The notes: generated by a model from the sequence alone, not told the origin. A DNA stretch of 64,000 nucleotides from Bursaphelenchus xylophilus (GCA_904066235.2 CAJFCV020000002.1:8122001-8186000), one strand, 5' to 3'. Positions 9,699 to 21,647 are shown, numbered from the stretch's first letter. A program made the numbers and translations.

Positions 9699-12600
9699 TT
9701 AGAACCCTGCTTCCCTGAATATTTCATTAGTTGGATCGTAGGCTCTGATTCTCTCAATGTCCTCCTGTGCCCATACGTCGTATGTGAATATAGAGTCCTC
9801 GTGAGATCTGATAAATCTGTCCAAATCGCTCTCGTATCCCTTTTTGGCCATCCATGTGCAACAACACGCCACATCTTGCGCTGCGTAGACGTAAAAGCAC
9901 TTGCATCCGACCTCTCTTTCCATCAGAGTCCAGGACGTGTAGTCGCAGATCCCGTCGTAGATTCCGTAGAGGACGTTGCTCTTGATTCGTCCCTTTTGGA
10001 ACTCGTAAATCCAGGATCCCTTGTACTCTTCGGAAATTGTTTCGTCTTCAAACCGATCTGGTGGGCCTTTAGCGAAGTAGTCTAAAATATAATTACTTCA
10101 CATGGCCATTTCTTTTGTTATATTCACCATGCAATCTGCGAGTCCCCAATTTTTGTGTAGAAACACATAGTCCAGTGGGATCCTGGGTGTAATCGATAGC
10201 AGGGTCATATGCGTTGTACTTGAGGTCTGTTGTGTTTAATCCCATACAAAATAGGAGCGGCTGGAATCAAATTTAAGGCCATGTTTTCTCTTCTCACCTC
10301 TCTATCCGATTGTAAGACGTGGTTGCTGACGACCGTGAGGGCCAGTGGTTTCTGTGGTAGATTCTTGTCTATCTGACCGTTCTCCTCATTAGTTTTGTTC
10401 GGATCATAGGCGGTGGCTGGAAATATATCATTTATTTTCAAACGAATGTCAAAATTTCACCGTATCCGCACGCCAATCCAAAATAAATACAGGGTGGTTC
10501 AGCTAAGTTCGCGGATGTAAAATGCTTATAACTTTTTATAGGATTGTTCAATTTTTATGAGCAATAGCTCATTTTATTCCTTAGTGGTTACCATTTTGTT
10601 TAAAAAAAAGATCATTACAAATGATCAATCCTACGTCGAGTTATGACCCTTCAAAGTCAAACTTGCCTTTTCACGCTTCACTGCGGGTCGGGTCAAGTTT
10701 TTTTCATGTGGTGGTCAAGTCTTTCCCCTAATATTATTTTTTCCCCGAAATTCAGACTGTTATATGGGAGGTTAATCAAGGTAAATCTGGTCAGTTCTTG
10801 TTGATTATTTCAAGAACAAGTCTTATTCTATTTTTAGAAATCAAATTTGATTGAATTACGGTGTGGGTTTGCCTCAATTTTTAGCATTCTTTGGGGGTAT
10901 GTATTCTATACCTAAATGATCAATTGTGAGACAGTTTCAAGTCTGATTTACGATATCGTTTCCATTTCACCTTCGGACGTACGCCACCTGTCCAATAAAG
11001 GTAAGTAACTGTGAATCTGGTAGTCCGTTTTTTAGTCATTAAAGATTTTGTATATTATTCTAGGTTATTCAGAAAATTTTGTACGGGATTTGCCTGGTTT
11101 TCCTCAAAATCACGTCCAACATATTAATTTTACTGTCCTAACCACGTTTCCCATCACCAGAGGTCTTCACAGATGTGATCCAGATGTTATACGTTACAGG
11201 GATCATGTATAACATCCGCCTGAAAAAACGCTAGATTGGTCTCAAACACATTTTTGCTTCGCTTAATGATCTTCGAAAGTATTTTCCTTGATTTTTATGA
11301 AAATTCCGCATAGTTTGGGCGTTGAATTTCATCTCTACCTAAAATCTGCATCAACTTTGGACACAAAGAAAAAGTCTAAAAGAGAAGGAGAAACCTGTCC
11401 ACTTACGTTTTTATAGGCACTAGAGACCAATATTACGCTAAATAATCTAATCCAGGCCGAAAACTTGGCAAATCTCAACAAAAATCTTCAAAAATACCTA
11501 GTATAATATACAAAATCTTTAATGACTAAAAAACGGACTACCAGATTCACAGTTACTTACCTTTATTGGACAGGTGGCGTACGTCCGAAGGTGAAATGGA
11601 AACGATATCGTAAATCAGACTTGAAACTGTCTCACAATTGATCATTTAGGTATAGAGTACATACCCCCAAAGAATGCTAAAAATTGAGGCAAACCCACAC
11701 CGCAATTCAATCAAATTTGATTTCTAAAATAGAATAAGACTTGTTCTTGAAATAATCAACAAGAACTGACCAGATTTACCTTGATTAACCTCCCATATAA
11801 CAGTCTGAATTTCGGGGAAAAAATAATATTAGGGGAAAGACTTGACCACCCCATGAAAAAAACTTGACCCGACCCGCAGTGCGCTTCAATCTGAAAATTT
11901 CCGAAAAATCTCGAAAATCGCTTATAACTTTCGACCGGTCGATAATTTTAAATTGTAAGTGGGCTTCAGAAGTCATAGAATTTTGCGTAGAATACGATGG
12001 ATTCAAAAAAAATCCGTAAATTTTTTTAAAATTTACGTGAAAAAGCATGTTTGACTTTGAAGGGTCATAACTCGACGTAGGACTGATCATTTTTAATGAT
12101 CTTTTTTTTTAACAAAATGGTAACTACTAAGGAATAAAATGAGGTATTGCTCATAAAAATTGAACAATCCTGTAAAAAGTTATAAGCATTTTACATCCGC
12201 GAACTTAGCTGAACCACCCTGTAGAACAAAAAGTTTCCCGCCCCCTTTGGTGATTCGTTCAAAACGAAATGTCACTATCCGATAAAAAGCATTTTTTTTA
12301 TCTTTCTTCTTTCTTTTCGAGAAAAAGTAATTATTTCGGGCGAGAAAAAAGTGCCGATAATTTCGCGACATTTCGTCTTTCTTTTAAATCAATGAAAACG
12401 ATACGAAATTTCGAAACGGTTCAGGAAATCCGCTGGATTGACGTGTTCCGTGCTTCGGAATTTTTCGCTTGAAATCATGCACAGTGCAATCAAAAATCCG
12501 GTTGCACCGTGCGGTCGGCAGGCAACTTCTTCCGCAGAGTGCAATCCGCTGACTCACCGTTAAAGGTTTCAATTACAGTATCGTATCTGGTGTTATCCCT

Positions 12601-14836
12601 ATGTCGTCCGGTAATCTTTATCGTCGTGTGTAATTGATACAGCATGTTGATGATAGAATGAAATATGCCTTTTCTGTAGATCGGGTGTTTAAACCTCTTC
12701 GCTTTATGAACCAGAAAGTAGTTTCCGTCAGTGTCCAATGGAAAATATGTTCTTGATACCGCCTCGTGGGTTTTGTAAGCGGCTCGGAAGCACAAGTTGA
12801 ACCGCGAAATCACCCGAGGGAAGTCTGTAATCGGGCTTTGGAGTTCTGCCAGTGTATACGACCTTGATCCAGAAGAACAAGTGCGGTTCGTGATATAGTG
12901 CTGAAATTGGATTACGGTATTCATAGAAAATGTATAGAACATATGTGAAATAATATATTTTGATTTCTTACAGAAGATTTTGCATGATTCTTGATCAAAA
13001 TATCATGGCACCTACGGCCCTTGCATTCAAAGACAAAGAAGCTCTTCCCCGTGTTCTTGTACGTCTTCCATTGGATGAAATACTGCCCTATTTGTCCAGA
13101 TGTCTTCAATTTGTAATCCGTAGAATCTAAAAGAGTAATTCCAAAAATCCTGGTCGATACTCACTTAGCAGTTCGGTTATGCTGACATTTGGGATCGCGA
13201 AATTGTCCCAAAACCTTTCGGGTCCCACTTCAATTGCTACCACACACTTTTGCTCGTCTCCTTCATTCATTAGGTGGAATAAACAGTAATTTTGATAGTA
13301 CCGGTCCTTCTGGATTCTCACTTCTTTTGTAATTGTCTGTAAGAGGTTAAAGGTAGATTGAAGATTACTGTACTCTGCTGAAGAATACTGTAAAAACTTG
13401 CATAGTTATCCAAAAAGTAGTTTAGAGCAAACAGTGTCTTCTCAATGTGATGAGGTGGGAATTCGATGCGATACTGAAAAATTGAACTAATAAGTAGTCC
13501 TGTAATCACAGTGCTTGCTAGTAGAAATAGCTTACTTGTTTCCGAAATGCATTCGCAAAGACTGGATCGTGAAGCGACATATTCATTATGTCTCTTCGGC
13601 GTTCGTGGTTTGCATAAAAAAGGCCCCTCAAAAAAGCGTTTCGATCGTCGACACTGAGGATAAAGTAGAGACCGCAGCCCTGAAATTACTATTACAGTGA
13701 GGGACCTGATCCAGTGCCAAAAAACGTATCATTTTGCATCCGGGAAGTATCAAAGATGTGGCAAAATGCCTCCCTCTCTAGGTGAAAAAACTCCGTTTTG
13801 AACTGCGCGCCCTTCTCTCACAAAAAGAGCGGGCGCGCTTTTGAAATCGGAGCTTTTCACTTGGAGAGAGAGAGGTATATTTTGCTGCATTTTTGATACT
13901 TCCAGGATGCGAAATGGTACTTTTTTGGCGAATGGATCAGGTCCGCCACTGTATGTGTTTGGCCAAGAAGGCATGTCTAGCGAATCCCTCTCGAACTCAC
14001 ATTTGCCGCACTCCTCGGCATCCTGATATCCGGATGTCCATAGATAGTCTCGTTGATATCCATAACCCCCTCTCCTTTGTCCAGATCAAAACTCTTTGTC
14101 CGAATTTCCCCCACAAAGCACTTCCTTGTCCGATGAACTTCCAGACATTCGTAATACCCATGGCATTTGCAGATCGTTCTCATATGCACCTTCCCCGGTT
14201 TTGTCTTCATTGTCTGGTAACACGTCGTGTGTAGATGGTTGTCTGTGTAAAAATTGTAATCCTCTTGAGTCAACAATTCCTGGCTAATAGTACTTTTGCC
14301 AGTTTTGTTATTCGGATAGTATATATGAATCTGCTCTTCACTGTAGACACAATCCATGGTGATTCGGGATGTTTGGACCAGTTCCAGATGACTTACACAG
14401 TAATGTTTGATCGTAGTGGGTACGTAATCCGAATAAGTGATGTTCTCCCATGATTTGTATGTCTTTGGCGCCCTTTCTGTTGGGTCAAAGACCAAATAGC
14501 CTCCATTTTGGGTGTTGCCAATCGCTTGAACGAAGGGTTTTCGGACATTGGACTTGCGATGACGTCGCGCGAACTCTCTGAAGATATCTTCCAGTTGGGC
14601 GCGGACCTGGAATCCAATTTGTCATCTGCTCAAGTCCAACTTACTTTTTTGTCGTTAAAATCAACCCGAAAATAAACGGTATGGGTCAAAAAGAGCATCA
14701 CCAAAGGATCGGCGGCCGCGATTTTACTCTCATCAAAGTAGGAAACGTTTCCATGGTGTATGGTCACGTTCTCCAAGTGGACCCATCCGTTGAAAAGTGG
14801 AAATAAAGAGCACGCAACCAACCATGTTTTGAGCAT
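9699..14836 (-). CDS. Large secreted Cys-containing protein, family unknown
   Basis: I do not recognise this protein. Ten exons (14645-14836, 14001-14606, 13536-13679, 13369-13473, 13165-13336, 12972-13126, 12558-12900, 10298-10416, 10128-10260, 9699-10081) join in frame to 783 residues. The N-terminus (MLKTWLVACSLFPLFNGWV) is a signal peptide and no later membrane segment is obvious. The ectodomain has several N-glycosylation sequons (NVT, NVS, NIT, NKT, NMS, NRT) and scattered Cys, including CKCHGYYEC and a C-terminal cluster with CKCFYVYAAQDVACCC. Repeated-looking AYDP segments occur near exons 8, 9 and 10. One intron (13337-13368) would be only 32 nt, and the exon 2/3 border has an alternative reading. 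Two introns carry transposons: a 259-bp MITE in intron 2 and a nested 1.7-kb hairpin in the 2.1-kb intron 7. It lies between PLOD and MTO1 on the same strand. Coordinates near 14606 may be off by one. Confidence 0.75.
10468..12445. mobile_element. MITE family H, copy 1, split by a hairpin element
   Basis: The outer ends are GCACGCCAATCC (10468) and the inverted GGATTGACGTG (about 12445), matching uninterrupted copies at 31245-31488 and 53091-53330. Removing the inserted element at 10490-12221 leaves about 244 bp, the same length as the intact copies (244 and 240 bp). This is the receiving element of a nested insertion. Confidence 0.85.
10490..12221. mobile_element. 1.73-kb hairpin (fold-back) element A with TA target duplication
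   Basis: Ends are CAGGGTGGTTCAGCTAAG and its exact inverse, flanked by TA on both sides. Long stretches of the two arms are near-perfect inverted copies; for example the blocks around 10970-11060 and 11500-11610 match base for base over more than 80 bp. There is no transposase ORF. TA duplication and CAGGG ends suggest mobilisation by a Tc1/mariner-type transposase. Inserted in MITE H, inside an intron of the secreted gene. Confidence 0.88.
13692..13950. mobile_element. MITE family G, copy 1
   Basis: A 259-bp inverted-repeat element, ends CAGTGAGGGACCTGATCC and the inverse with a few mismatches, flanked by TA on each side. It fills most of intron 2 (13680-14000) of the secreted gene. A second copy lies at 63594-63844 with the same ends and TA flanks. 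TA duplication points to Tc1/mariner-type mobilisation. It has no coding capacity. Confidence 0.85.
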
Positions 14837-15131
14837 TGTAAAAGTAAAAACTAAAAATTTTTGAATTTAGAAGGGGGTTTATTTTGTAATCTCAACATGT
14901 CTTTTTGGTCAAAAATTCCAGAAATTTAAAAATTAAAAAATTTTTTTTTGAAATCCGGGCTTGTAGAGGGTAAATTACATTTCAGTCACCACAAGTCACC
15001 AAAAATTTTCATCCTTCCATTAGATGAAATATAATTTATTTGCATTGAGATTTCTTGAAAAAATGGCAAGATCAAGATGAAATTAAAGCACTTTTGTGAC
15101 CAGTATTCGGCAAAATAAATTAGAATATCCT

Positions 15132-18100
15132 CTATGGGTTGATGAAAGAGACCAAAATATATCTGGTGCCTTTTGTGGTGGGCAGGCCTTCATGGAGATG
15201 GGTCAGTCGGCCGGGGAACAGCATCGAATGGCCTGAAAGTGAAGAGAAATAAAAGTTGTTGGTGGACCGAATTATTACACCAATAGAGAAGATTAATATA
15301 ACTACTAACACTGAGAGTTTTCCCAATTTTACTCACCGACTTCATCTGCTGGGACGGTGCAATTGTATCGAACGTATCTTACACCACCTCCTTCGAAGTC
15401 AACTCCCCTTTTGTTGAGGGCAATGTCGATGGAATAAGTGGAGGCATCGTTGTGCGGACGAAGGAAGCTCTGTTCGTCGGGTTTGTAACGGACAACGAAC
15501 ATCATTTCTGATTGGATGGGCTGCAAATCAAAGAAAATTATAAACAAAGAGTCCTACTTTATAAACCAAGAGTCCTACTTTTTTGATGATTAATATAAAA
15601 TTTTTCAATATCTCTCATTATAAGCTCAAAAAGTCTCTATTATCCCTTCCTTACTCTGTTATAATATCCCTCAAACACTTTTTCCTGCATTGGCGCGGCG
15701 TACGAGTCGAGGACGGCCAGCCATTGATGATGCAGACCAACTTGTCTCATGTGGATGTCTCTGGTGGGCACATTCTCATAGCCTCCGGCCAATCTTTCGT
15801 CCTCATTCTTCCCGGACGACCACTTTCCATAATGATTCATGATGGCAATCATCTCCTTCGAGAGTCTCTCACTTATAAATGGGAAATCATAGACATCCGG
15901 GCAAGGTTCGGAGACCGGAGCGCCTGGTTCCAGAGTTTTGTAGTAGTCAGGATGGAGGTAACGGGCTTCCCAGAGCTTCAATCAACAATATTAAATCAGG
16001 GCAGTTAAAAAATCTTCTTTTTCGGCCGTGAAAATCGCTTTTTTTCGAAATTCGCCTATTACAGTATGAAAATCAATGCAAAACCTACTTCTTTATTGTT
16101 CGGAAAGTCATACACTTCCTTGTGGATGGTCTCTGGACTCAGTTGTTCAAAATAATCAGCAAATACAAGAAATCCGAGGGTCTCTTGGTTGTCTAACATC
16201 AAAAAGTGCCCCTAAAATAGGAAAAAATTACATAAACATAAAAAAAATATATTTTTTGATTCCAAAAAAAGTCGAAAACAATTCTCAATCACTTACATGA
16301 TGTCTACAGTACCCCGCGAAGCTCATATCGGGGTCCATTTTCTCATTAAAATCGAATGATTTCCTCAGTTTTTCCAGTCTCTCAGATTTGATTAAAATGA
16401 CGTCATTGGCAAAGGGGACGTTGAAAGATCCGATTCGTTTCTTCTCCACAATATCCACATAGTCCTCGGATCTCGAATAGTATCCATTCTCGGCAATTGC
16501 TCCCCAGAAATTGCTGAATAATCGGCCTTGTTGTACTAGCATAGGAATTGTAATCGCGCTAAAATAATACAATTAAAAATACTATAAATGTAAAAATACC
16601 GTAATATAAAGTCGTCTGGACTATAAAAAGACAAACAAAAATAGTAAATTCCAAAGAAATCCTTCTATAATTTTGCCTATTATATTGAACTTACAAATCA
16701 TTGGTAATTGATCTTCGAATAAGTTTTTGAATGGCCTCGGGGTCGGTCAAATGAGCTTCGCCATCGATGGATAAGAAATAATCCGTCGATTTCTGGATTC
16801 CCCATACACTAAAACAAAATTTGATAATCAAAATTGACAAAAAAATCCAAAATTTTTCTCCCGCACGATGCAAAATTCCCTTACATTGCCTGATTTCTAG
16901 CCGCCCTCTCTTCCAAATCGTCCAAATTAAAAATCTCCTTGCTTTTATACTCATCACCATGCTTGGCCAAGAATTCGCTAACATCATCGTAATTGTAGTT
17001 CTGGTTATTATAAACAAAAAGATCGATCTTCTCCTTGGGGTAGTCCAATTTTCCGATTTTCTCCAAAAACTCCTCAATATAAGGGATTGGCTTGGCAATA
17101 AAGAGGGCCAAAGTAACGGTAGGCAGAGGGTTGGGAATGGGTTTGAGTGGGGGACAGTCCACGCATCCATCCAAGAGATTCTGTTTGCCTCCGATGTAGT
17201 TGGCATATTGATTTAGGAGGACTTTGCTGGGCCCATTGCCATGGATGAAGATGGGGTGGGTGTTGTAGACATGGTTGTAGACCTAGAACAGACTTTTTTA
17301 TACATTAGAAAGAAGAATCAGATTTATTATCAAGTGAATTTTTTAATTTTTGTTCAAAATCATATGATCCATCCCCTCTTACCTCCGGTTTTCCATCCTT
17401 CCCCATTTCCATCTTCACATTCGCCCTCTGGCCATTCAAATTCAAGAAGATACGGGCCAAAGAGTCTAGTCCAATCTTCAGCTCTTTCCGCGTCTTCGAG
17501 TCCAAGTACAGCTTCGTATAGGCCAGTTGATCATCATCATGATCCCTGGTCTCTCCCAAAATCTCCAACATTTTCACAAACTCCGGTGCGTATCCCATGA
17601 TCAAGCCCGAATTCAGAAATCTCTCTCCAAATTTGACTTGAGGGTATTGGTTTATAAGCTCCGGTTCGGGCCAACAAAATGGCTCAGCACCAAAAAGAAT
17701 TCGATTTTCCGGGAATTCCCAGGTAAATCGATCGATTAAAGTGGGAATATCGCCATTGATAACCACATCATAGGCGTCGACAAATAAAATAATTGTCGAT
17801 TCATCGTTTGCAAGATGCTTGACACCTTCTCGGAGCAACCGGATCTTCTGGCCACCTCCCTGAAACAATCAAAAAAAGCATGTACGGTCCAAAATCAGTT
17901 CAAAAATGTCTCAAAGATCCTACCGCGCTCTGCATATCTCCTCCATTCCATTTCTCGCCCATTCCGAGTACATTCAACTCATATTCATAATGTTTCGCCG
18001 AAGATTTCAGTCTTTTTAGACCGTCCGTCTCTTCTGTGGCTACAGTAACCAGGTGGATTTTGAGATCTTTTGGTTTGTTCACTGCCAAAGATATTGCAAA

Positions 18101-18139
18101 AATCATCGCCAAAAAGGCGATAAATGCGTGGAGATTCAT
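15132..18139 (-). CDS. PLOD: Procollagen-lysine 2-oxoglutarate 5-dioxygenase (lysyl hydroxylase/glycosyltransferase)
   Basis: ER enzyme that hydroxylates collagen lysines using Fe(II), 2-oxoglutarate and O2, with an N-terminal collagen glycosyltransferase region. Ten exons (17924-18139, 17383-17859, 16885-17282, 16695-16808, 16600-16620, 16297-16558, 16089-16211, 15655-15975, 15337-15520, 15132-15232) give 738 residues, a normal family length; one exon is only 21 nt. A signal peptide leads ([14 protein letters not shown]). The glycosyltransferase region has WNGGD, GGGQKIR and FVDAYDVV (D100xxD103). The dioxygenase end has YKPDEQ, the iron ligands H667 and D669 (RPHNDAST) and H719 (HEGLPTT), and R729 for 2-oxoglutarate. 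By family it is the LET-268-type enzyme that worms need to secrete basement-membrane collagen IV. It lies about 11 kb from a collagen gene and is first in a compact minus-strand run. Confidence 0.97.
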
Positions 18140-19365
18140 TTCTGAGGGATCTTTATCCTTCTGAAAGAATTTTTACATAAAATTTATATTATTCATGAAG
18201 ATGATGACAAAAAATTTTTTTTGATTTCCCTAAAAAATTTATCAATTTATGAATAAACATAGCCCGTAGCCTACCATATGTTCGTAGACAACAGTTTCAA
18301 ACATCCTGACCCCCGAAGACACTAAACTTTGATCTGAACCCCACTACTCTTTAAATAACAGCAAGTCATGTCAAGTGGTATATATTTTCGGTAAGTGGTC
18401 TAAGTAGAGGTCGTTCTGCGTTCAGAATCTCAGATCTCTTCCTCCTTTTCACGGAAGAAATCGAGGGGTTTACGGACTCGGGCAGAAATTTCTAGAGAAA
18501 TCGACAAAGTTAATGGTGGATGACATCATTTTTTGGGGTTTTAGAGGTAGAAATAATTTTTAAAATACAATTAACGTATTTTAGGACAATCACTCCTTAT
18601 TTCAAAATAAAAATTTCAATTTGAAAATCTCAAAAAATTAATGCTTTACCGTAATTTCTCATAATTCTTACCTTTCAATCTACCATAAACAATATTTTTT
18701 GTCACAAATTCAAATAAAAATCATTCCAGATCCTCACAAAGTCTTTTACTTTCTCTCTTTCGAATACTTCTGGCTCCCAAAATTTTCCGTTTCTTCCGAA
18801 TATTCTCCTTGTCTCCGCCCTCTCTTTTAGCCCTGAAAATACGCAAATTTTAGGCAAAAATCGTGCATAAAATCAGAAAAAGAATCGGGGCCCATTCCTC
18901 GGCCACAAAAATCACGTTCATTCGGGGTTGGCGGCATTTTGCGGGGCGCTTTCTTAAGCCCCCCACCTCTCTTTTCCGTCCGCTTATTCATATCTCTCTT
19001 CTTCGCTTTTCTTTTCAACAGGGAAACCGTGCAGAGCGCACTGACCTCTGGCCAACAGCTGTCCATTCGTCTGTGAAGTTTGGAGTCTCGTTCTTTTCCT
19101 GGATTTTGGCTAAAAATCAACTGGAAATACCTCTGATTTATGACTAAAATTTGTAGAAATCCGTCATTTGAAAACGTATCAAAAATAAACTAATCTCTAT
19201 TTTGGAAGATCGTTAGTTATAAAAATTATTTTAGGACACTATAAATAAGTCATTTCAAATAAAATTCGAATCATAAATTCTCATGGTCTCACCGAAATTT
19301 AAATTTTTTTTACCAAACAATCAAAAATCAACAACGTCCTAATGGTAATCGATATAATAAAATCC
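18140..19365. other. Intergenic between PLOD and FARS2
   Basis: Upstream region of PLOD plus the downstream region of FARS2, about 1.2 kb and AT-rich. Short ORFs around 18827-19147 show no motif or codon support. I see no RNA gene in it. Confidence 0.5.
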
Positions 19366-21166
19366 TCATCGTATTTGAACTCCATGAAGTTTTACCAGCG
19401 TCTCCTCAACATTTTTATGTATTTCATTTACTTCTTCTCTTGTCATGATCCGGTCATTCGAGCGGTAAACAATTCGAAATGTCTGCGATTTTTTGCCCTT
19501 CTTTTTGTTTTCAAATTCATCGATGAGGTCCACTTGTTCCACCAAGTCTCCGCCCACATCACGGATAATGTCGAATGAATCCGATCGCATGTCATGGAAC
19601 TCGACGCCTGGGGCCAAGAAGAAAGAAATGTCGCGATGAGCTTGGGGGAATGAACTGATCGGCTTGTATCTAAAAAAGATAATGTTAAAAAATGTTTATT
19701 TTCGACAATATAGGAGCAATAGAGCAAAAAAGCAAATTGTAAAAGTAGTCTCAGGAATGAAAATTGTCCCCACTTGTGACTCGGACTCATTACAACAGTT
19801 ATTCAACATCACTGACGACGCCGGGGTTCGAACCCCCGACTTTCCATATGAAAAGCGGAAGACCAACCGCTGCGCCATGCAAACACACCGCCTCGTTCTC
19901 TTTTTTCTCTCTATCTTTTTTCCCAACCAACTTTTTTGGTAAATTCACACAAAACAAGACCAAAGATATGCAAAAAACTATCAACAACTTACTTTATATT
20001 ATCATTGGGCTTCAACTTCGCAAACTGATGGGTGAATCCCGAATCGGTGGTCCAAAACAATCGAATATCCGGGATTCCATACAGAATCATGGCCAACCTC
20101 TCCAATCCAAGTCCAAAGGCCCATCCAACCTTGTCTCCGGCGCCAGCATTCCTCAGTAGATCTTGCTGCATCACTCCACAGCCCAAAACTTCCACCCATT
20201 TCCCATCAAATATCACTTCCAATTCGAAACTTGGATGAGTAAAAGGGAAATAGGCATCAACCCATCGCATCTCGGCTTCTTGTCCAAATAATTCGCGAGC
20301 TAATGCTTCCAACGACTGTTTCAGATGAACTTGAAGTGCTAGAGCAGTGTCTCTCGAATGACCAGCCTGTTTCTCCGGAGTTTGCTCACCGTTCTCGAAG
20401 ACCTGGGAATCTGATTTGATGTGTCGACCAAAAAGCTCATCCTGGCTGAACAATCTGACTCCTAAAAATCGAAAAATCCAATAAAAAACAAAGAAAAACT
20501 CACCTTCCATCTGATGAAAACAAGGATAATGTGTCCTGTCAATTTCATCCCGTCGATAAACGTCTCCGACCGCCAAGAAGGCATCTAATCCTTTGCGAAT
20601 CAAAGAAAATTGGTGGGCACTGGTGTGAGCACGCAGACAGGTGTCCTTATTCACATAATATGTGTCCGCAGGCCTCCGACTGACATGATCCTCGGGAATT
20701 AAGAGACTATCAAAGTTGTCGAAAGTAGAAACAACGCGGTTTTCGGAGTCACAAACAGCAAAAACTGGTGTCCTGTGATTGGCCCGTCGGTGATTCCTGT
20801 GGAAATGGTCGACAATGCGTTGCTTCAGCAGGCTTAAAGGGTTCTGAGGGTCAGTGAGGATTTTCCTCTGGAAAAACATTGTTTTAGCCAACTTTCACAT
20901 CAAATCTTAAGCTTCCCTCATCAATACCAACATTTGATCGCGAAAGATAAAGTGCGTCTCTAAATCAAAAATTGCCGAAAGTAAAACGTTACCTCCAATA
21001 GCCTGTGGATAGGCCTAGTAAGGTTATACCAATCGTCCGTTTGATAACAAACACCATCAACTTCAACCTGGGCAGGAATTTCTCTCACAACATCGGGACG
21101 AACTGCAGAAAAACATCGTACAGATGAAAATCTGGTAATTCGGATAAAACTGAGCGACCTCAACAT
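19366..21166 (-). CDS. FARS2: Mitochondrial phenylalanyl-tRNA synthetase
   Basis: Monomeric class II synthetase that charges mitochondrial tRNA-Phe. Four exons (20993-21166, 20504-20867, 19993-20461, 19366-19669) join in frame to 436 residues, close to the family size of about 450. The N-terminus MLRSLSFIRITRFSSVRCF is basic and Ser-rich, as expected for mitochondrial import. Class II signatures are visible: LRAHTSAHQ, DVYRRDEIDRTHYP (motif 2), WVDAYFPFTHPSFE, and GCGVMQQDL..GWAFGLGLERLAM (motif 3). The C-terminal anticodon-binding FDX-ACB domain is in the last exons, with DISFFLAPG, DLVEQVDLIDEF and TYR-like IVYRSNDRIMTREEV. The last intron contains a tRNA-derived sequence at 19811-19883. 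With MTO1 it is the second mitochondrial translation gene in the window. Confidence 0.97.
19811..19883 (-). repeat. tRNA-derived sequence (SINE head or tRNA pseudogene)
   Basis: On the minus strand there is a clear A box (TGGCGCAGCGGTTGG) and B box (GGTTCGAACCC) inside a perfect 5-bp T-stem (CGGGG/CCCCG). The flanking bases do not form a 7-bp acceptor stem and the anticodon arm is irregular. It is therefore not a functional tRNA as I read it. It lies in the last intron of FARS2, same strand. Other members would be needed to call a SINE family. Confidence 0.6.
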
Positions 21167-21647
21167 CTATTCCAGTCGATTTACATTAATGTAATATTAC
21201 CAAACGGACAAACTTCCAATTTTCCGAGAAATTTTCGACAAATAATAATTTCGGGGACAAGACTTAACACAATGTGTCAACTGATTCTGTGGTTTAAAGA
21301 TACGATGTACAAAGTAGTAGCTACTAGTAGTAAACTGTAAATAGTACCTGGAAACGTCCACGACGGGCTAAGATCCTTCGATTTTATGGATAATTTCGAG
21401 TACTGATTGTATCTCAATTTCTTCCCAACCCTTCGATTACTAAAAGCAAGCCATCTTCCAGAATATCTGAATCTTTATTTCAAAAAACTCGTTAAGAATT
21501 CACCCGGAAATACAGTAATCTCAATATTTTATCATATACAAGACTATCTACAATATACAGAATAATTTACATAACAAGGTGCGAAGATTGGGAATAAATG
21601 ACAAGGTTAAATTTGAGAATGATGACTAGATCCACGAAACTGAGCGG

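Noticed and set aside
14001..14067. Alternative 44-nt intron in the secreted gene giving a DAEECGKCEFERD peptide
   Set aside because: It needs a weak GTTATG donor, whereas reading through to a consensus GTGAGT donor at 14000 also joins the next exon in frame. Kept only as an alternative.
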